A DNA stretch of 9,883 bases from an uncultured Collinsella sp. (GCA_958446785.1 CAUCXP010000040.1:1-9883); one strand, 5' to 3'. Shown: positions 1 through 7,643, numbered from the stretch's first letter. Numbers and translations are program-made. Notes: generated by a model not told the origin, from the letters alone.

Positions 1-1
1 G

Positions 2-994
2 CTGCGTATCTCCATGTGGTGCAAGCCCGTTGAGTTTACTTGCGAAGCCAATCCTGAGTCGCTGACCGCTGGGCTCGCCACCGCGCTTGCCGAGGCGGGT
101 GTCACGCGCATTTCTCTGGGCGTGCAAACCCTCGACAATACCGAGTTGGCCGTCATCGGCCGCATCCATAATGCCGAACGGGCGCTTGAGGCTATTGCGA
201 CGGTGAAGGATGTTGGGCTCGATGTGTCGTGCGACCTTATGTGTGGGCTTCCCGGACAGACTATGGCGAGCTGGCAGTATTCGCTTAATGGCGTGCTTGC
301 GGCGGCCCCGCACCATGTGTCGGTCTATCCGCTCACGCTCGAGGAGGGCACGCCGCTGTACCGCATGGCGTGCCGTGATGAGTCGCTTGAGCCCGATGAG
401 GATTTCCAGGCCGCATGCATGGACGTGGCGCGTGATTGTCTGACTGCGGCCGGCTATCACCCGTATGAGGTGGCGAGCTACGCGCTCGACGGCCATGAGT
501 GTGCCCACAACATTGCCTATTGGACCGGACAGGGCTATCTGGGCCTGGGCCGTTCTGCCGCGGGCATGCTCGACGCCGAGGATTTCGACTGTCTTGCAGG
601 TTTGTTCCTCGGCGTGTCTTCTCGAGGCGATGCGCACCGCGTGCGTCTGGTGCAACGCAACGATGCCGCGACGGCGTTTGAGGCCGAGTACCTGACGCAT
701 CGCGAGGCGGCGGCCGAGGACCTGATGCTCGCTTGTCGCATGACGCGCGGTGTTGCTTCCGACTTGTTGGTTCGCGCGGCTCGTGTCATCCCTGCCGATA
801 AACTGACAGCGGCTTGTGACCGCGCTCTTGAGCTTGGGCTTGCCACTTGGGTGCCCGAGCACGGTGATAACCATGCGGGGCCTATCGTCTCTGTCGATGT
901 CATCGCTGGTCGCACTTGTGCCCGCCTGGCGCCGACCCACCTAGGTTGGCTCGATGGAAATGTTCTGTTCGAGCTGTTTTGGGATCTAGCTTAG
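2..994 (+). CDS. hemW: HemW-like heme chaperone, radical SAM family (5' end missing)
   Basis: The reading frame is open from the first bases of the window, so the gene starts upstream; the ATG at 14 is internal. About 330 residues are visible. The piece opens inside the radical SAM barrel with EFTCEANPESLT, the HemW/HemN-like form of that strand, followed by GVTRISLGVQTLD, DLMCGLPGQT, the HVSVYPLTLEEGTPLYRM stretch, then HNIAYWTGQGYLGLGRSA. The C-terminal winged-helix-like part ends with HLGWLDGNVLFELF. The CxxxCxxC iron-sulfur motif should lie in the missing N-terminal part and cannot be checked. HemW proteins bind heme and are thought to deliver it to target proteins; many were formerly annotated as oxygen-independent coproporphyrinogen oxidase, and true HemN is the main alternative. 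Placement directly before DnaJ genes matches the usual HemW neighbourhood in Gram-positive bacteria. Family assignment is firm; the exact role is known from the family only. Confidence 0.9.
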   Translation: MRISMWCKPVEFTCEANPESLTAGLATALAEAGVTRISLGVQTLDNTELAVIGRIHNAERALEAIATVKDVGLDVSCDLMCGLPGQTMASWQYSLNGVLAAAPHHVSVYPLTLEEGTPLYRMACRDESLEPDEDFQAACMDVARDCLTAAGYHPYEVASYALDGHECAHNIAYWTGQGYLGLGRSAAGMLDAEDFDCLAGLFLGVSSRGDAHRVRLVQRNDAATAFEAEYLTHREAAAEDLMLACRMTRGVASDLLVRAARVIPADKLTAACDRALELGLATWVPEHGDNHAGPIVSVDVIAGRTCARLAPTHLGWLDGNVLFELFWDLA

Positions 995-1052
995 GCCGCT
1001 CGGGTAGAATTACCGGAATATATACGCTGCTGTGAGCAGGAGGTTGCCGCGC

Positions 1053-2156
1053 ATGGCGACGATGAACGAAAAAGATTACTACGAGATTCTGGGTGTCTCC
1101 AAGGACGCCACCTCGCGTGATATTCAAAAGGCCTTCCAGCAAAAGGCCCGTAAGCTCCATCCGGACGTCAATAAAGAGCCGGATGCCGAGGAAAAGTTTA
1201 AAGAGGTTTCCGAGGCCTACGCCGTGCTTTCGGATGAGCAAAAACGTGCGCGCTACGACGCCATGCGTTCTGGCAATCCCTTTGCCGGTGCTCCTACGGC
1301 TTCGCCCTATGGTGGCGGCTACGCCGGCAGCACGGGCTATGGCAATCCCTTTGAGGGCGGCTTTCCCTTTGGTGGCGCCTGGGGCCAGCAGCGTCGCGGC
1401 CAGGCTGCCTACAATCCCGAGAACGGCGCCAACGTGGTCGTCGATATCAAACTCGACGCCAAGGAGGCCAAGGGCGGTGCCCGCAAGACCGTCCGCTACA
1501 CGCGCTTCGATACCTGTAGCAACTGCGGCGGCTCGGGCTCTGTTTCGTCCGAGCATGCACATACCTGCCCGAGCTGCGGTGGCCGCGGCCACATCGACGT
1601 CGACCTGTCCTTCCTGTTTGGTGCGGGCACGTTCCAGTCGGTCTGCCCCGAGTGCGGCGGTTCCGGTAAGGTCGTGGCCGACCCCTGTCCCGATTGCGGT
1701 GGTAGCGGTCGTACTCGCGTAACCTCCGAGCAGACGATTGAGTTTCCTGCCGGCACGCACGATGGCGACGAGGTCTGCATTGGCGGCATGGGTCATGCTG
1801 GCACCAACGGTGCCGCGGGCGGCGACCTGGTCGGCCGCGCCCATGTTGAAGCCGAGCGCTTGGAAGGCAAAGCTCGTACCGGTTTTTACCTGATGGGCAT
1901 CGTGGCGCCGTTTTTGGTGCTGTCGGCCATTTCGGGCGTGTTCTCGGCCTTTGCCGTGATGTGCTTTATTCCATTTACCATGGGCCTATTTATGGTGCTT
2001 TCGGACGGTGTGCTTCATCGCAGCCTGCTGTGGTGGAAGCGCGGTGCGATGCAGTTTGCCAACGGTTTTGCCAACGGCTTCATGTTCGCGCTCGTGTCGG
2101 TTTGGTTCGCGAGCTGCTCGCAACGGGCCATGCTTTCGCCGTATCAAATGCAATAA
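1053..2156 (+). CDS. DnaJ-like protein with a C-terminal membrane region
   Basis: The start at ATG 1053 is chosen because AGGAGG at 1038-1043 lies 9 bases upstream; GTG 1032 would put that site inside the gene. The product is 367 residues. Residues 6-71 form a J domain with HPD at 36-38, the loop that stimulates Hsp70 ATPase. A Gly/Phe-rich linker follows (about 74-112). A DnaJ-type zinc domain has four CxxCxGxG repeats at C155, C172, C198 and C212. Only the first strands of the substrate-binding domain remain ([11 protein letters not shown] onward, about 231-265). The usual second C-terminal domain is absent; three hydrophobic segments, about 277-297, 299-316 and 335-355, take its place. I infer a membrane-anchored Hsp70 co-chaperone; its client is unknown. 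The zinc domain argues against a short DjlA-type protein. No frameshift is evident: the frame stays open and hydrophobic to TAA. No CIRCE or HAIR heat-shock operator was seen in the 58-base gap upstream. Confidence 0.88.
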   Translation: MATMNEKDYYEILGVSKDATSRDIQKAFQQKARKLHPDVNKEPDAEEKFKEVSEAYAVLSDEQKRARYDAMRSGNPFAGAPTASPYGGGYAGSTGYGNPFEGGFPFGGAWGQQRRGQAAYNPENGANVVVDIKLDAKEAKGGARKTVRYTRFDTCSNCGGSGSVSSEHAHTCPSCGGRGHIDVDLSFLFGAGTFQSVCPECGGSGKVVADPCPDCGGSGRTRVTSEQTIEFPAGTHDGDEVCIGGMGHAGTNGAAGGDLVGRAHVEAERLEGKARTGFYLMGIVAPFLVLSAISGVFSAFAVMCFIPFTMGLFMVLSDGVLHRSLLWWKRGAMQFANGFANGFMFALVSVWFASCSQRAMLSPYQMQ

Positions 2157-2237
2157 CATCAAACCCTCTGTTTGCGGTCGGCCCAGCTTGGGTATAGGAC
2201 GCACTGTGACAATAATGAAAGTCGGAAGGATTCGGTC

Positions 2238-3386
2238 GTGTCGGAAAATAGGGATTACTACGAGGTGCTTGGCGTCGACAGGGATGCCGACGCGCGGACG
2301 ATTAAGCGTGCGTTTCTAAAGAAGGCCCGTACCGTACATCCGGATGTTTCGGACGACCCCGAGGCCGAGGCCAAGTTCAAGGAACTCAACGAGGCCTATT
2401 CCGTTCTTTCCGATGAGCAGAAGCGTGCTAACTACGACCGTTACGGCACCGCGGACGGCCCCGGTGGCTCGGGTTATGTCGACATCAACGATATCTTTGG
2501 TGGCATGGGCATGGACGACCTGTTCTCGTCGTTTTTTGGCGGCGGTGCCGGCGGTGGCGCCCGCGGCCGTCGTGAGCGTCGTCGCGGACGTGACATGGCC
2601 ATCTCGCTTTCGGTGACGCTCGAGGAGGCGGCGCTCGGCTGCAAAAAGACGATCAGCTATGATCGCCTTGCTCCTTGCGAGGACTGCAACGGTACCGGTA
2701 GGGCCGAGGGTGCACAGGAAAAGCAGTGCAGTCGCTGCCACGGTACGGGCTACGTCACGACGGTTCAGCGATCGTTTTTGGGCCAGGTTCAGTCTTCCTC
2801 GCCTTGCCCCGACTGCCATGGCGAGGGCACGGTTATCGACCATCCCTGCGAGACCTGCGACGGTCAGGGTCGCACGCCTTCGCACGAAAAGATCGACATC
2901 GATATTCCCGCCGGCGTTTCGACCGGTCGCCAGCTGCGTGTGAGCGGCTTTGGCGAGGCCGGCCTTCGCGGCGAGCCTTCGGGCGACCTGATTGTCAACG
3001 TGCGCGTTGCCGACCATGAGCGCTTTAAGCGCAACGGTGATGACCTGTACCTGGTGAGCGATATCTCGATTGCGCAGGCTGCGCTCGGCTGCGAGATCGA
3101 GGTCGAGGGCATTATGCCCGACGAGGTCGTTAAGGTGACGGTTCCCGCCGGCGCCCAGTACGGCGACACCGTGAGCGTCAATAATTACGGCATGCCGCGC
3201 ATTGGCGGTGGCGGTTCGCGTGGCCGCCTGATCGTGCAACTGCGCGTGGTCGTTCCCACCAATCTTTCCAATAAGCAACGCGAGCTGCTCCGTGCTTTTG
3301 CCGATGAGATGGGCGATGACGTCGCTTCCGGTAAGAAGTCGGTGACCGACCGTATCAAGAGTGCCCTCGACGATATACTCGATTAA
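2238..3386 (+). CDS. dnaJ: Chaperone protein DnaJ (Hsp40), full length
   Basis: GTG 2238 is the likely start, with GGAAGGA at 2224-2230 seven bases upstream; the first residues then match the usual DnaJ start, SENRDYYEVLGV. The product has 382 residues, normal for a type I DnaJ. The J domain covers about 5-69 with HPD at 34-36. A Gly-rich linker covers about 72-110 and includes the DIFGGMG and FFGGGAGGG runs. The zinc domain has CxxCxGxG repeats at C147, C164, C190 and C204. The two beta-rich substrate-binding domains follow, with DIPAGVSTGRQLRVSGFGEAG and later TVPAGAQYGDTVSVNNYGMP, and a C-terminal dimerization segment near 342-356. It delivers unfolded clients to DnaK and stimulates ATP hydrolysis. 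No dnaK or grpE is in the window, so the partner must be encoded elsewhere. It lies 81 bases after the membrane-type DnaJ and 9 bases before mtaB. Confidence 0.96.
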   Translation: MSENRDYYEVLGVDRDADARTIKRAFLKKARTVHPDVSDDPEAEAKFKELNEAYSVLSDEQKRANYDRYGTADGPGGSGYVDINDIFGGMGMDDLFSSFFGGGAGGGARGRRERRRGRDMAISLSVTLEEAALGCKKTISYDRLAPCEDCNGTGRAEGAQEKQCSRCHGTGYVTTVQRSFLGQVQSSSPCPDCHGEGTVIDHPCETCDGQGRTPSHEKIDIDIPAGVSTGRQLRVSGFGEAGLRGEPSGDLIVNVRVADHERFKRNGDDLYLVSDISIAQAALGCEIEVEGIMPDEVVKVTVPAGAQYGDTVSVNNYGMPRIGGGGSRGRLIVQLRVVVPTNLSNKQRELLRAFADEMGDDVASGKKSVTDRIKSALDDILD

Positions 3387-3395
3387 GGAGCCCGC

Positions 3396-4688
3396 GTGCT
3401 CGCACCCCATATTTCCGTCGTCAACCTCGGCTGCCGTGTCAACCGGGTTGAGTCTGACCGTATCACTGCCGATCTTATGCGCCTGGGCTTTGCTATGGTG
3501 GAGCCCCACGATGCCGATCTGATCGTCATTAACACCTGTGCCGTTACGGGCGAGGCCGAGGCCAAGACCCGTAAGGCCGTCCGTCATGCGCTGGCCCATC
3601 CAAACGAGCCCTATGTGGTCGTGACCGGATGCGTGGTCAATTTGCATCCCGAGGAGCTGTTGGAGCTTTCGGATCGCGTGATTGCCGAGCCGTCTAAGAT
3701 CGATGTCGTCGAACGTGTCTGCGAGGTGCTGGGCGTTGAGTCCGATAGCGTTCCCGCCTGCAGCGATGGTGACGTGGTCGATGCGCTCGGTCGTTCGCGG
3801 CTGGGCGTGAAGATCCAGGATGGCTGCAACCATCGCTGCACCTATTGCATCGTGTGGAAGGCCCGCGGCCCCGAGCGTTCCGTGCCCGTCGAGTCCGTTC
3901 TCGAACAGGTGCGCGAAGCCCAGGAGGCCGGCGTGCCCGAGGTGGTGCTGACCGGTGTGAACCTGGGTGCCTACGATGGCAAGAGCGCGACCGACGAGCA
4001 TGTCGAAATCGATGAGCTGCTCGAGGCCATCATGGAGCGCACGACTATTGCGCATGTGCGCATTTCCTCGGTCGAACCCATGGATATCTCTGAGCGCCTG
4101 CTTAAGGTTATGGCGCGCTATCCGCAGCGTATCGCCCCGTTTTTGCACCTGCCCGTGCAGTCCGGCTGTACGGCGACCTTGCATCGCATGGGTCGTCCCT
4201 ATAGTGCGGAGGCCTTTGAGGACACGGTGCGTATGATTCGCGCCAACTTGCCCCAGGCGTCTCTTTCGTGCGATGTCATCGTCGGTTTTCCTGGTGAGAC
4301 GGACGAGGAGTTCGAGGAGTCGCTGGCGCTGTGCCGCCGTGTGGGTTTCTCGCGTATGCACGTGTTCCGCTACAGCAAACGTCCCGGTACCCTTGCTGCC
4401 GACATGCCCGACCAGGTGCCGCCCGAGGTTATGGCCGAGCGCAGCCGCCGTATGCGAGACGCGGCGCAGGAGCTCGCTATTGCCGATGCTCGTCGTCGCG
4501 TGGGCACTGTCGAGCGTGCCGTGCTTGAGTACGATGACAATTTAACGCTCGGTTCGTTCCATCATGCCCGTCTTGACGATACCTGTGGACTTACAGCCCC
4601 GTGCCTGCTCGATGTTGCTATCATCGGAGTCGATGATTCCGGCTTGGTCCATGCGCGCAGGGAGGTCCATGGAAGCCTCGAAGATTAG
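3396..4688 (+). CDS. mtaB: tRNA t6A37 C2-methylthiotransferase MtaB
   Basis: The 430-residue product starts at GTG 3396; AAGGAG at 3385-3390 overlaps the dnaJ stop codon and lies 5 bases upstream, so translation is probably coupled. The N-terminal UPF0004 domain carries the three auxiliary-cluster cysteines C13 (NLGCRVN), C48 (NTCAVT) and C79 (TGC). The radical SAM core has C144-N-H-R-C148-T-Y-C151, with later motifs RISSVEP, HLPVQSG and DVIVGFPGETDEEF. A TRAM domain fits about 367-424. The family uses two iron-sulfur clusters and S-adenosylmethionine to add a methylthio group to t6A37 in tRNAs reading ANN codons. MiaB and RimO are the paralogous alternatives; the NLGCRVNRVES start and the position after dnaJ favour MtaB. 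After the SAM cysteines the sequence reads IVWKARG, where I would expect a proline in place of the tryptophan. The 3' end overlaps phoH by 20 bases. Confidence 0.93.
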   Translation: MLAPHISVVNLGCRVNRVESDRITADLMRLGFAMVEPHDADLIVINTCAVTGEAEAKTRKAVRHALAHPNEPYVVVTGCVVNLHPEELLELSDRVIAEPSKIDVVERVCEVLGVESDSVPACSDGDVVDALGRSRLGVKIQDGCNHRCTYCIVWKARGPERSVPVESVLEQVREAQEAGVPEVVLTGVNLGAYDGKSATDEHVEIDELLEAIMERTTIAHVRISSVEPMDISERLLKVMARYPQRIAPFLHLPVQSGCTATLHRMGRPYSAEAFEDTVRMIRANLPQASLSCDVIVGFPGETDEEFEESLALCRRVGFSRMHVFRYSKRPGTLAADMPDQVPPEVMAERSRRMRDAAQELAIADARRRVGTVERAVLEYDDNLTLGSFHHARLDDTCGLTAPCLLDVAIIGVDDSGLVHARREVHGSLED

Positions 4689-5655
4689 ACTTACCGTTCC
4701 CGAGGGAATTGATCCCTCGCGCGTTTTGGGCGCCGGCGACGGCGTCCTTCGTGCGCTCGAGAGTTTGGTTCGCGCCCATGTGGTCGCCCGTGGCGATAGC
4801 ATCGCCGTGAGCGGTGACCCGGACGAGGTCGAACTCGTGGCGCGTTTTTTCGAACATACTTTCCGTGAGGCGGCCGCCGGGCGCACGCTGTCTGCCGACG
4901 ATGTCTCTCGCTGCCTGGCCGTCTTGCGCGACGGCGAGCATGAGGCCACATCGCTTCGCGATGACGTGCTGCTTTCATACCGCGGTCATGCCATTCGTCC
5001 CAAGACGCTTGGGCAAAAGCGCTATGTGGATGCCATTCGCTCGCATACCATCACCTTTGGCTTGGGTCCTGCCGGTACCGGTAAGACCTATCTGACCATG
5101 GCGCTCGCCGTTGCCGCGCTCAAGCGCCACGAGGTGGGCCGTCTGATCTTGACGCGTCCGGTTGTCGAGGCGGGGGAGAACCTGGGCTTTTTGCCTGGCA
5201 CCCTCGAGGAAAAGATCGATCCGTACATGCGTCCGCTTTACGACGCCCTTTTTGACATGATGGATCGCGAGCGAACCGATGAGCTTATGGAGCGCGGCGT
5301 GATCGAGATCGCCCCGCTTGCCTATATGCGCGGTCGTACGCTGAGCGATGCTTTCGTGGTGCTCGACGAGGCGCAAAATACCACGCCCGAGCAGATGAAG
5401 ATGTTCCTGACACGCCTTGGATTCAACTCCAAGTTCGTGATTACCGGCGACCTCAGCCAGCGCGACCTGGTGGGTCGTCGTGGTGGCTTGGCGGATGTCG
5501 AGAAGATTTTGGGCCGTGTCGACGATGTGGCGTTTGCACACCTGGAGCGCGCCGATGTGGTGCGCCATGCCCTGGTGGGTCGTATCGTCGAGGCATACGA
5601 TGCTTATGATGACGTGCGTGAGCAGCGCTCGCGCGACCGAAAGGAGTCCCGTTGA
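4669..5655 (+). CDS. phoH: PhoH-like ATPase (YbeZ family)
   Basis: ATG 4669 is preferred because GGGAGG at 4660-4665 precedes it, although the 3-base spacing is short; ATG 4651 has no site. The product is 328 residues, usual for the family. The N-terminal 95 residues look like the small KH-like domain of this family. The PhoH ATPase domain starts near 110 (PKTLGQKRYVDAI), with Walker A GPAGTGKT at 133-140, the TRPVVEAGENLGFLPG stretch at 162-176, Walker B VVLDEAQN at 230-237, and TGDLSQRDL beyond it. Members bind and hydrolyse nucleotides. The YbeZ branch interacts physically with YbeY and is linked to RNA processing and ribosome maturation; here ybeY is the very next gene, overlapping by 4 bases. 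The start lies inside mtaB (20-base overlap), so it is almost certainly co-transcribed with it. The phosphate-starvation name comes from E. coli PhoH and does not define its role here. Confidence 0.93.
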   Translation: MEASKIRLTVPEGIDPSRVLGAGDGVLRALESLVRAHVVARGDSIAVSGDPDEVELVARFFEHTFREAAAGRTLSADDVSRCLAVLRDGEHEATSLRDDVLLSYRGHAIRPKTLGQKRYVDAIRSHTITFGLGPAGTGKTYLTMALAVAALKRHEVGRLILTRPVVEAGENLGFLPGTLEEKIDPYMRPLYDALFDMMDRERTDELMERGVIEIAPLAYMRGRTLSDAFVVLDEAQNTTPEQMKMFLTRLGFNSKFVITGDLSQRDLVGRRGGLADVEKILGRVDDVAFAHLERADVVRHALVGRIVEAYDAYDDVREQRSRDRKESR

Positions 5656-6161
5656 GTGTATTGATCAGCAACGATGCCGAGCTCGATACGCTGCTCGACG
5701 CGCAGGAGGTGGAGCACATCTGCGAGGTTGTGCTTGCCGCCGAGGGTGTTGAGCGTGAAGTCGAGATTTCCCTTTCGTATGTCGACGAGGACGAGATGCA
5801 CGAGCTCAACCACGAGTGGCGTGGCATCGACCGCACCACCGATGTGCTCTCGTTTGAATGTGACTCGGCCTTTGACGATGACATTCCCGCCGATGAGACG
5901 CTCGAGCTCGGCGATATCATCTTTGCCCCGCAGGTCATTGCCCGTCAGGCCCCCGGCTTTGGCAATAGCCCTGCTGACGAGTGCCGCCTGATGCTCGTAC
6001 ACGGCATGCTGCACCTGCTGGGGTATGACCATATCGAGGACGACGAGGCCGAGGTCATGGAGGCCCGCGAGGACGCTATCCTGCGCGATCTGGCGCTCGA
6101 GCGCGGCGAGGACCCCAAACTCGTTCACGTCGGCCCCATCACCAATCATGCCCACGACTAG
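5652..6161 (+). CDS. ybeY: Endoribonuclease / rRNA maturation factor YbeY
   Basis: The start is a TTG at 5652 that shares four bases (TTGA) with the phoH stop. AAGGAG at 5641-5646 sits 5 bases upstream, and no other start codon fits that site as well. The 169-residue product ends with the UPF0054 signature HGMLHLLGYDH: H117, H121 and H127 are the three zinc-binding histidines. Upstream lie ISLSYVDEDEMHELNHEWRG and TDVLSFEC, both typical of the family, then ELGDIIFAPQ. YbeY is a zinc-dependent single-strand endoribonuclease required in many bacteria for 16S rRNA 3'-end processing and late 70S quality control. The overlap with phoH and the nearby era gene fit a shared role in 30S maturation. 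The rare TTG start plus overlap suggests its output depends on translation of phoH. The short tail after about residue 145 is acidic and then histidine-containing, and is not a known domain. Confidence 0.94.
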   Translation: MSVLISNDAELDTLLDAQEVEHICEVVLAAEGVEREVEISLSYVDEDEMHELNHEWRGIDRTTDVLSFECDSAFDDDIPADETLELGDIIFAPQVIARQAPGFGNSPADECRLMLVHGMLHLLGYDHIEDDEAEVMEAREDAILRDLALERGEDPKLVHVGPITNHAHD

Positions 6162-6170
6162 GAGCCGTTT

Positions 6171-6548
6171 ATGATTCCCGGATCGAACAAGGACCATCCG
6201 TCCTTTTTAAAGTCGTTCTCCTACGCCATGGAGGGCTTCGTCACCGCCGTCAAGACCGAGCGCAACATTAAGGTCATGCTCGTGGCAGGCGTGTGCACCG
6301 TCATTGCCGGCTGCATTGTGGGGCTCGACATTGCCGAGTGGACCACGATTATCATCTGCTGCGGCCTGGTGATTCACGGCGAGCTGTGCAATACCGCCAT
6401 GGAGGCCATCGTCGATCTGGCGACCCAGGAGCTCCATCCGCTGGCAAAACGTGCCAAGGACATCGCCGCCGCCTCGGTATACGTACTTTCAATCACCGCC
6501 GCGATTGTGGGCTTGCTGGTATTTGCCCACGCGCTCGGCTTTATTTAG
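6171..6548 (+). CDS. dgkA: Diacylglycerol kinase / undecaprenol kinase, DgkA family
   Basis: ATG 6171 follows AGGAG (6160-6164) by 6 bases, and that site overlaps the ybeY stop. The 125-residue product has the size and layout of prokaryotic DgkA: an amphipathic start (SFLKSFSYAMEGFVTAVKTE), then three hydrophobic segments near 34-52, 56-70 and 98-121. Conserved acidic residues are E30, E71 and E78, with the motif ELCNTAMEAIVD at 71-82 and an RAKD at 94-97. The enzyme is an integral membrane lipid kinase. In Gram-positive bacteria the usual substrate is undecaprenol rather than diacylglycerol, feeding the lipid carrier pool for cell-wall synthesis; which one applies cannot be read from this sequence. 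The gene lies between ybeY and era, an order typical of Gram-positive genomes, with gaps of 9 and 12 bases that imply a shared transcript. Confidence 0.92.
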   Translation: MIPGSNKDHPSFLKSFSYAMEGFVTAVKTERNIKVMLVAGVCTVIAGCIVGLDIAEWTTIIICCGLVIHGELCNTAMEAIVDLATQELHPLAKRAKDIAAASVYVLSITAAIVGLLVFAHALGFI

Positions 6549-6560
6549 AAAGGGATTCCC

Positions 6561-7628
6561 ATGTCCGACAATATGCAGCCGACCGATGAGATTTTGGACG
6601 AAGAGTCCCTGGATGCTAAGGCGACCGAGGATTGCGATGAGGTCGAGGAGTTCGACCCGTTTGAGGGCATGAGCGACGAGGAGCTCGACGCCCTGTGCGA
6701 CGAGGACGACAACCTCGCGGGCTTTGGCGACGTTGAGCCTGGTTTCCGCAGCGGCTTTGTGGCCCTGGTCGGCCGCCCCAACGCCGGCAAGTCCACGCTG
6801 CTCAACGCCTGCTATGGCAAAAAGGTCGCCATCACCTCGCCGGTGGCCCAGACGACCCGCCGCCGCATGCGCGCCGTCGTCAACCGCCCCGGCTACCAGC
6901 TGGTCTTTGTCGATACCCCGGGTATCCACAAGCCCAAGGACGGCCTGGGCTCCGAGCTCAACAAGAGCGCGCTGTTCGAGCTGAACGATGTCGATGTTGT
7001 CGCGTTTTTGATTGATGCCACCAAACCGATCGGCAGGGGAGACGCCTGGGTTGCCGAGCGTGTCAAGAATGCCCGTTCCAAGAAGGTCCTGGTGCTCACC
7101 AAGGCCGATGAAGCCGACCCCGCACAGGTCATGGAGCAGCTTAAGGCCGCCCACGAGCTTATGGAATATGACGACGAGATCGTGACGTCGTCGGTCAAGA
7201 ACTTTAACGTCGATGCCTTCATCGAGACCGTTGCGCACTTTTTGCCCGAGGGTCCGCGTTGGTTCCCCGAGGACATGGGTACCGACGCTTCCGATGAGAC
7301 GCTCGTTGCCGAGTTTGTGCGCGAGAAGGTCTTGCGCCGCACCCGTGATGAGATTCCGCACTCCGTGGGCGTGATCTGCGATGCACTCGAGCAGACCAAG
7401 AAGGTGCTGCGCGTGCATGCCACCATTTACGTTGAGCGTGAGGGCCAGAAGGGCATCATCATTGGCAAGGGCGGCGAGATGATCAAGCATATCGGCATCG
7501 ACGCCCGTCGCGATCTTGAGCGCATTTTTGGCACGCAGGTCTTTTTGGAGCTGGACGTGAAGGTCAAGGCCGGCTGGCGTGACGACGAGGCCCAGATTCG
7601 CCGCTTTGGCTACAACGCCGAGGATTAG
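6561..7628 (+). CDS. era: GTPase Era with acidic N-terminal extension
   Basis: ATG 6561 follows AAAGGG (6549-6554) by 6 bases. The product is 355 residues, about 55 longer than a usual Era, because residues 1-60 form an extra acidic stretch with 25 Asp/Glu and a single Lys. The GTPase domain starts near 63: G1 GRPNAGKS 71-78, a switch region with TSPVAQTTR 92-100, G3 DTPG 118-121, and G4 as TKAD at 180-183 where NKxD is classical. The KH domain follows, with GQKGIIIGKGG at 296-305 and the family ending DVKVKAGWRDDE. Era binds the 3' end of 16S rRNA through its KH domain and couples GTP hydrolysis to 30S assembly. The ribosome-binding site favours the long form over an internal start near 60, where I see no good alternative. 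The extension could regulate or localise the protein, but that is inference. Confidence 0.95.
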   Translation: MSDNMQPTDEILDEESLDAKATEDCDEVEEFDPFEGMSDEELDALCDEDDNLAGFGDVEPGFRSGFVALVGRPNAGKSTLLNACYGKKVAITSPVAQTTRRRMRAVVNRPGYQLVFVDTPGIHKPKDGLGSELNKSALFELNDVDVVAFLIDATKPIGRGDAWVAERVKNARSKKVLVLTKADEADPAQVMEQLKAAHELMEYDDEIVTSSVKNFNVDAFIETVAHFLPEGPRWFPEDMGTDASDETLVAEFVREKVLRRTRDEIPHSVGVICDALEQTKKVLRVHATIYVEREGQKGIIIGKGGEMIKHIGIDARRDLERIFGTQVFLELDVKVKAGWRDDEAQIRRFGYNAED

Positions 7629-7643
7629 GGACACCCGGCGCGC

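Noticed and set aside
995..1052. AT-rich TAGAAT and TATATA before the first DnaJ
   Set aside because: Neither has a -35 hexamer at proper spacing or an extended -10, and no CIRCE or HAIR operator was seen; I could not support a promoter.
900..1844. A 314-codon minus-strand frame over the first DnaJ
   Set aside because: Antisense shadow of a strongly supported gene with an Ala/Gly/Arg-rich translation and no family features.
1850..2156. The hydrophobic 3' end of the first DnaJ as a frameshift artefact
   Set aside because: The frame is continuous, and no other frame here continues a DnaJ C-terminal domain. The translated tail has coherent hydrophobic segments with charged loops.
2171..2198. 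Possible promoter before dnaJ: TTTGCG, 16 bases, TATAGG
   Set aside because: The -10 lacks the conserved final T and the -35 is poor. The match is too weak to list as a feature, though an internal promoter in this 81-base gap is plausible.
2316..4361. A 681-codon open frame on the minus strand
   Set aside because: It lies antisense to dnaJ and mtaB, is low-complexity and rich in His, Ala, Gly and Arg, and resembles no family. Such long antisense frames follow from GC-rich codon bias.
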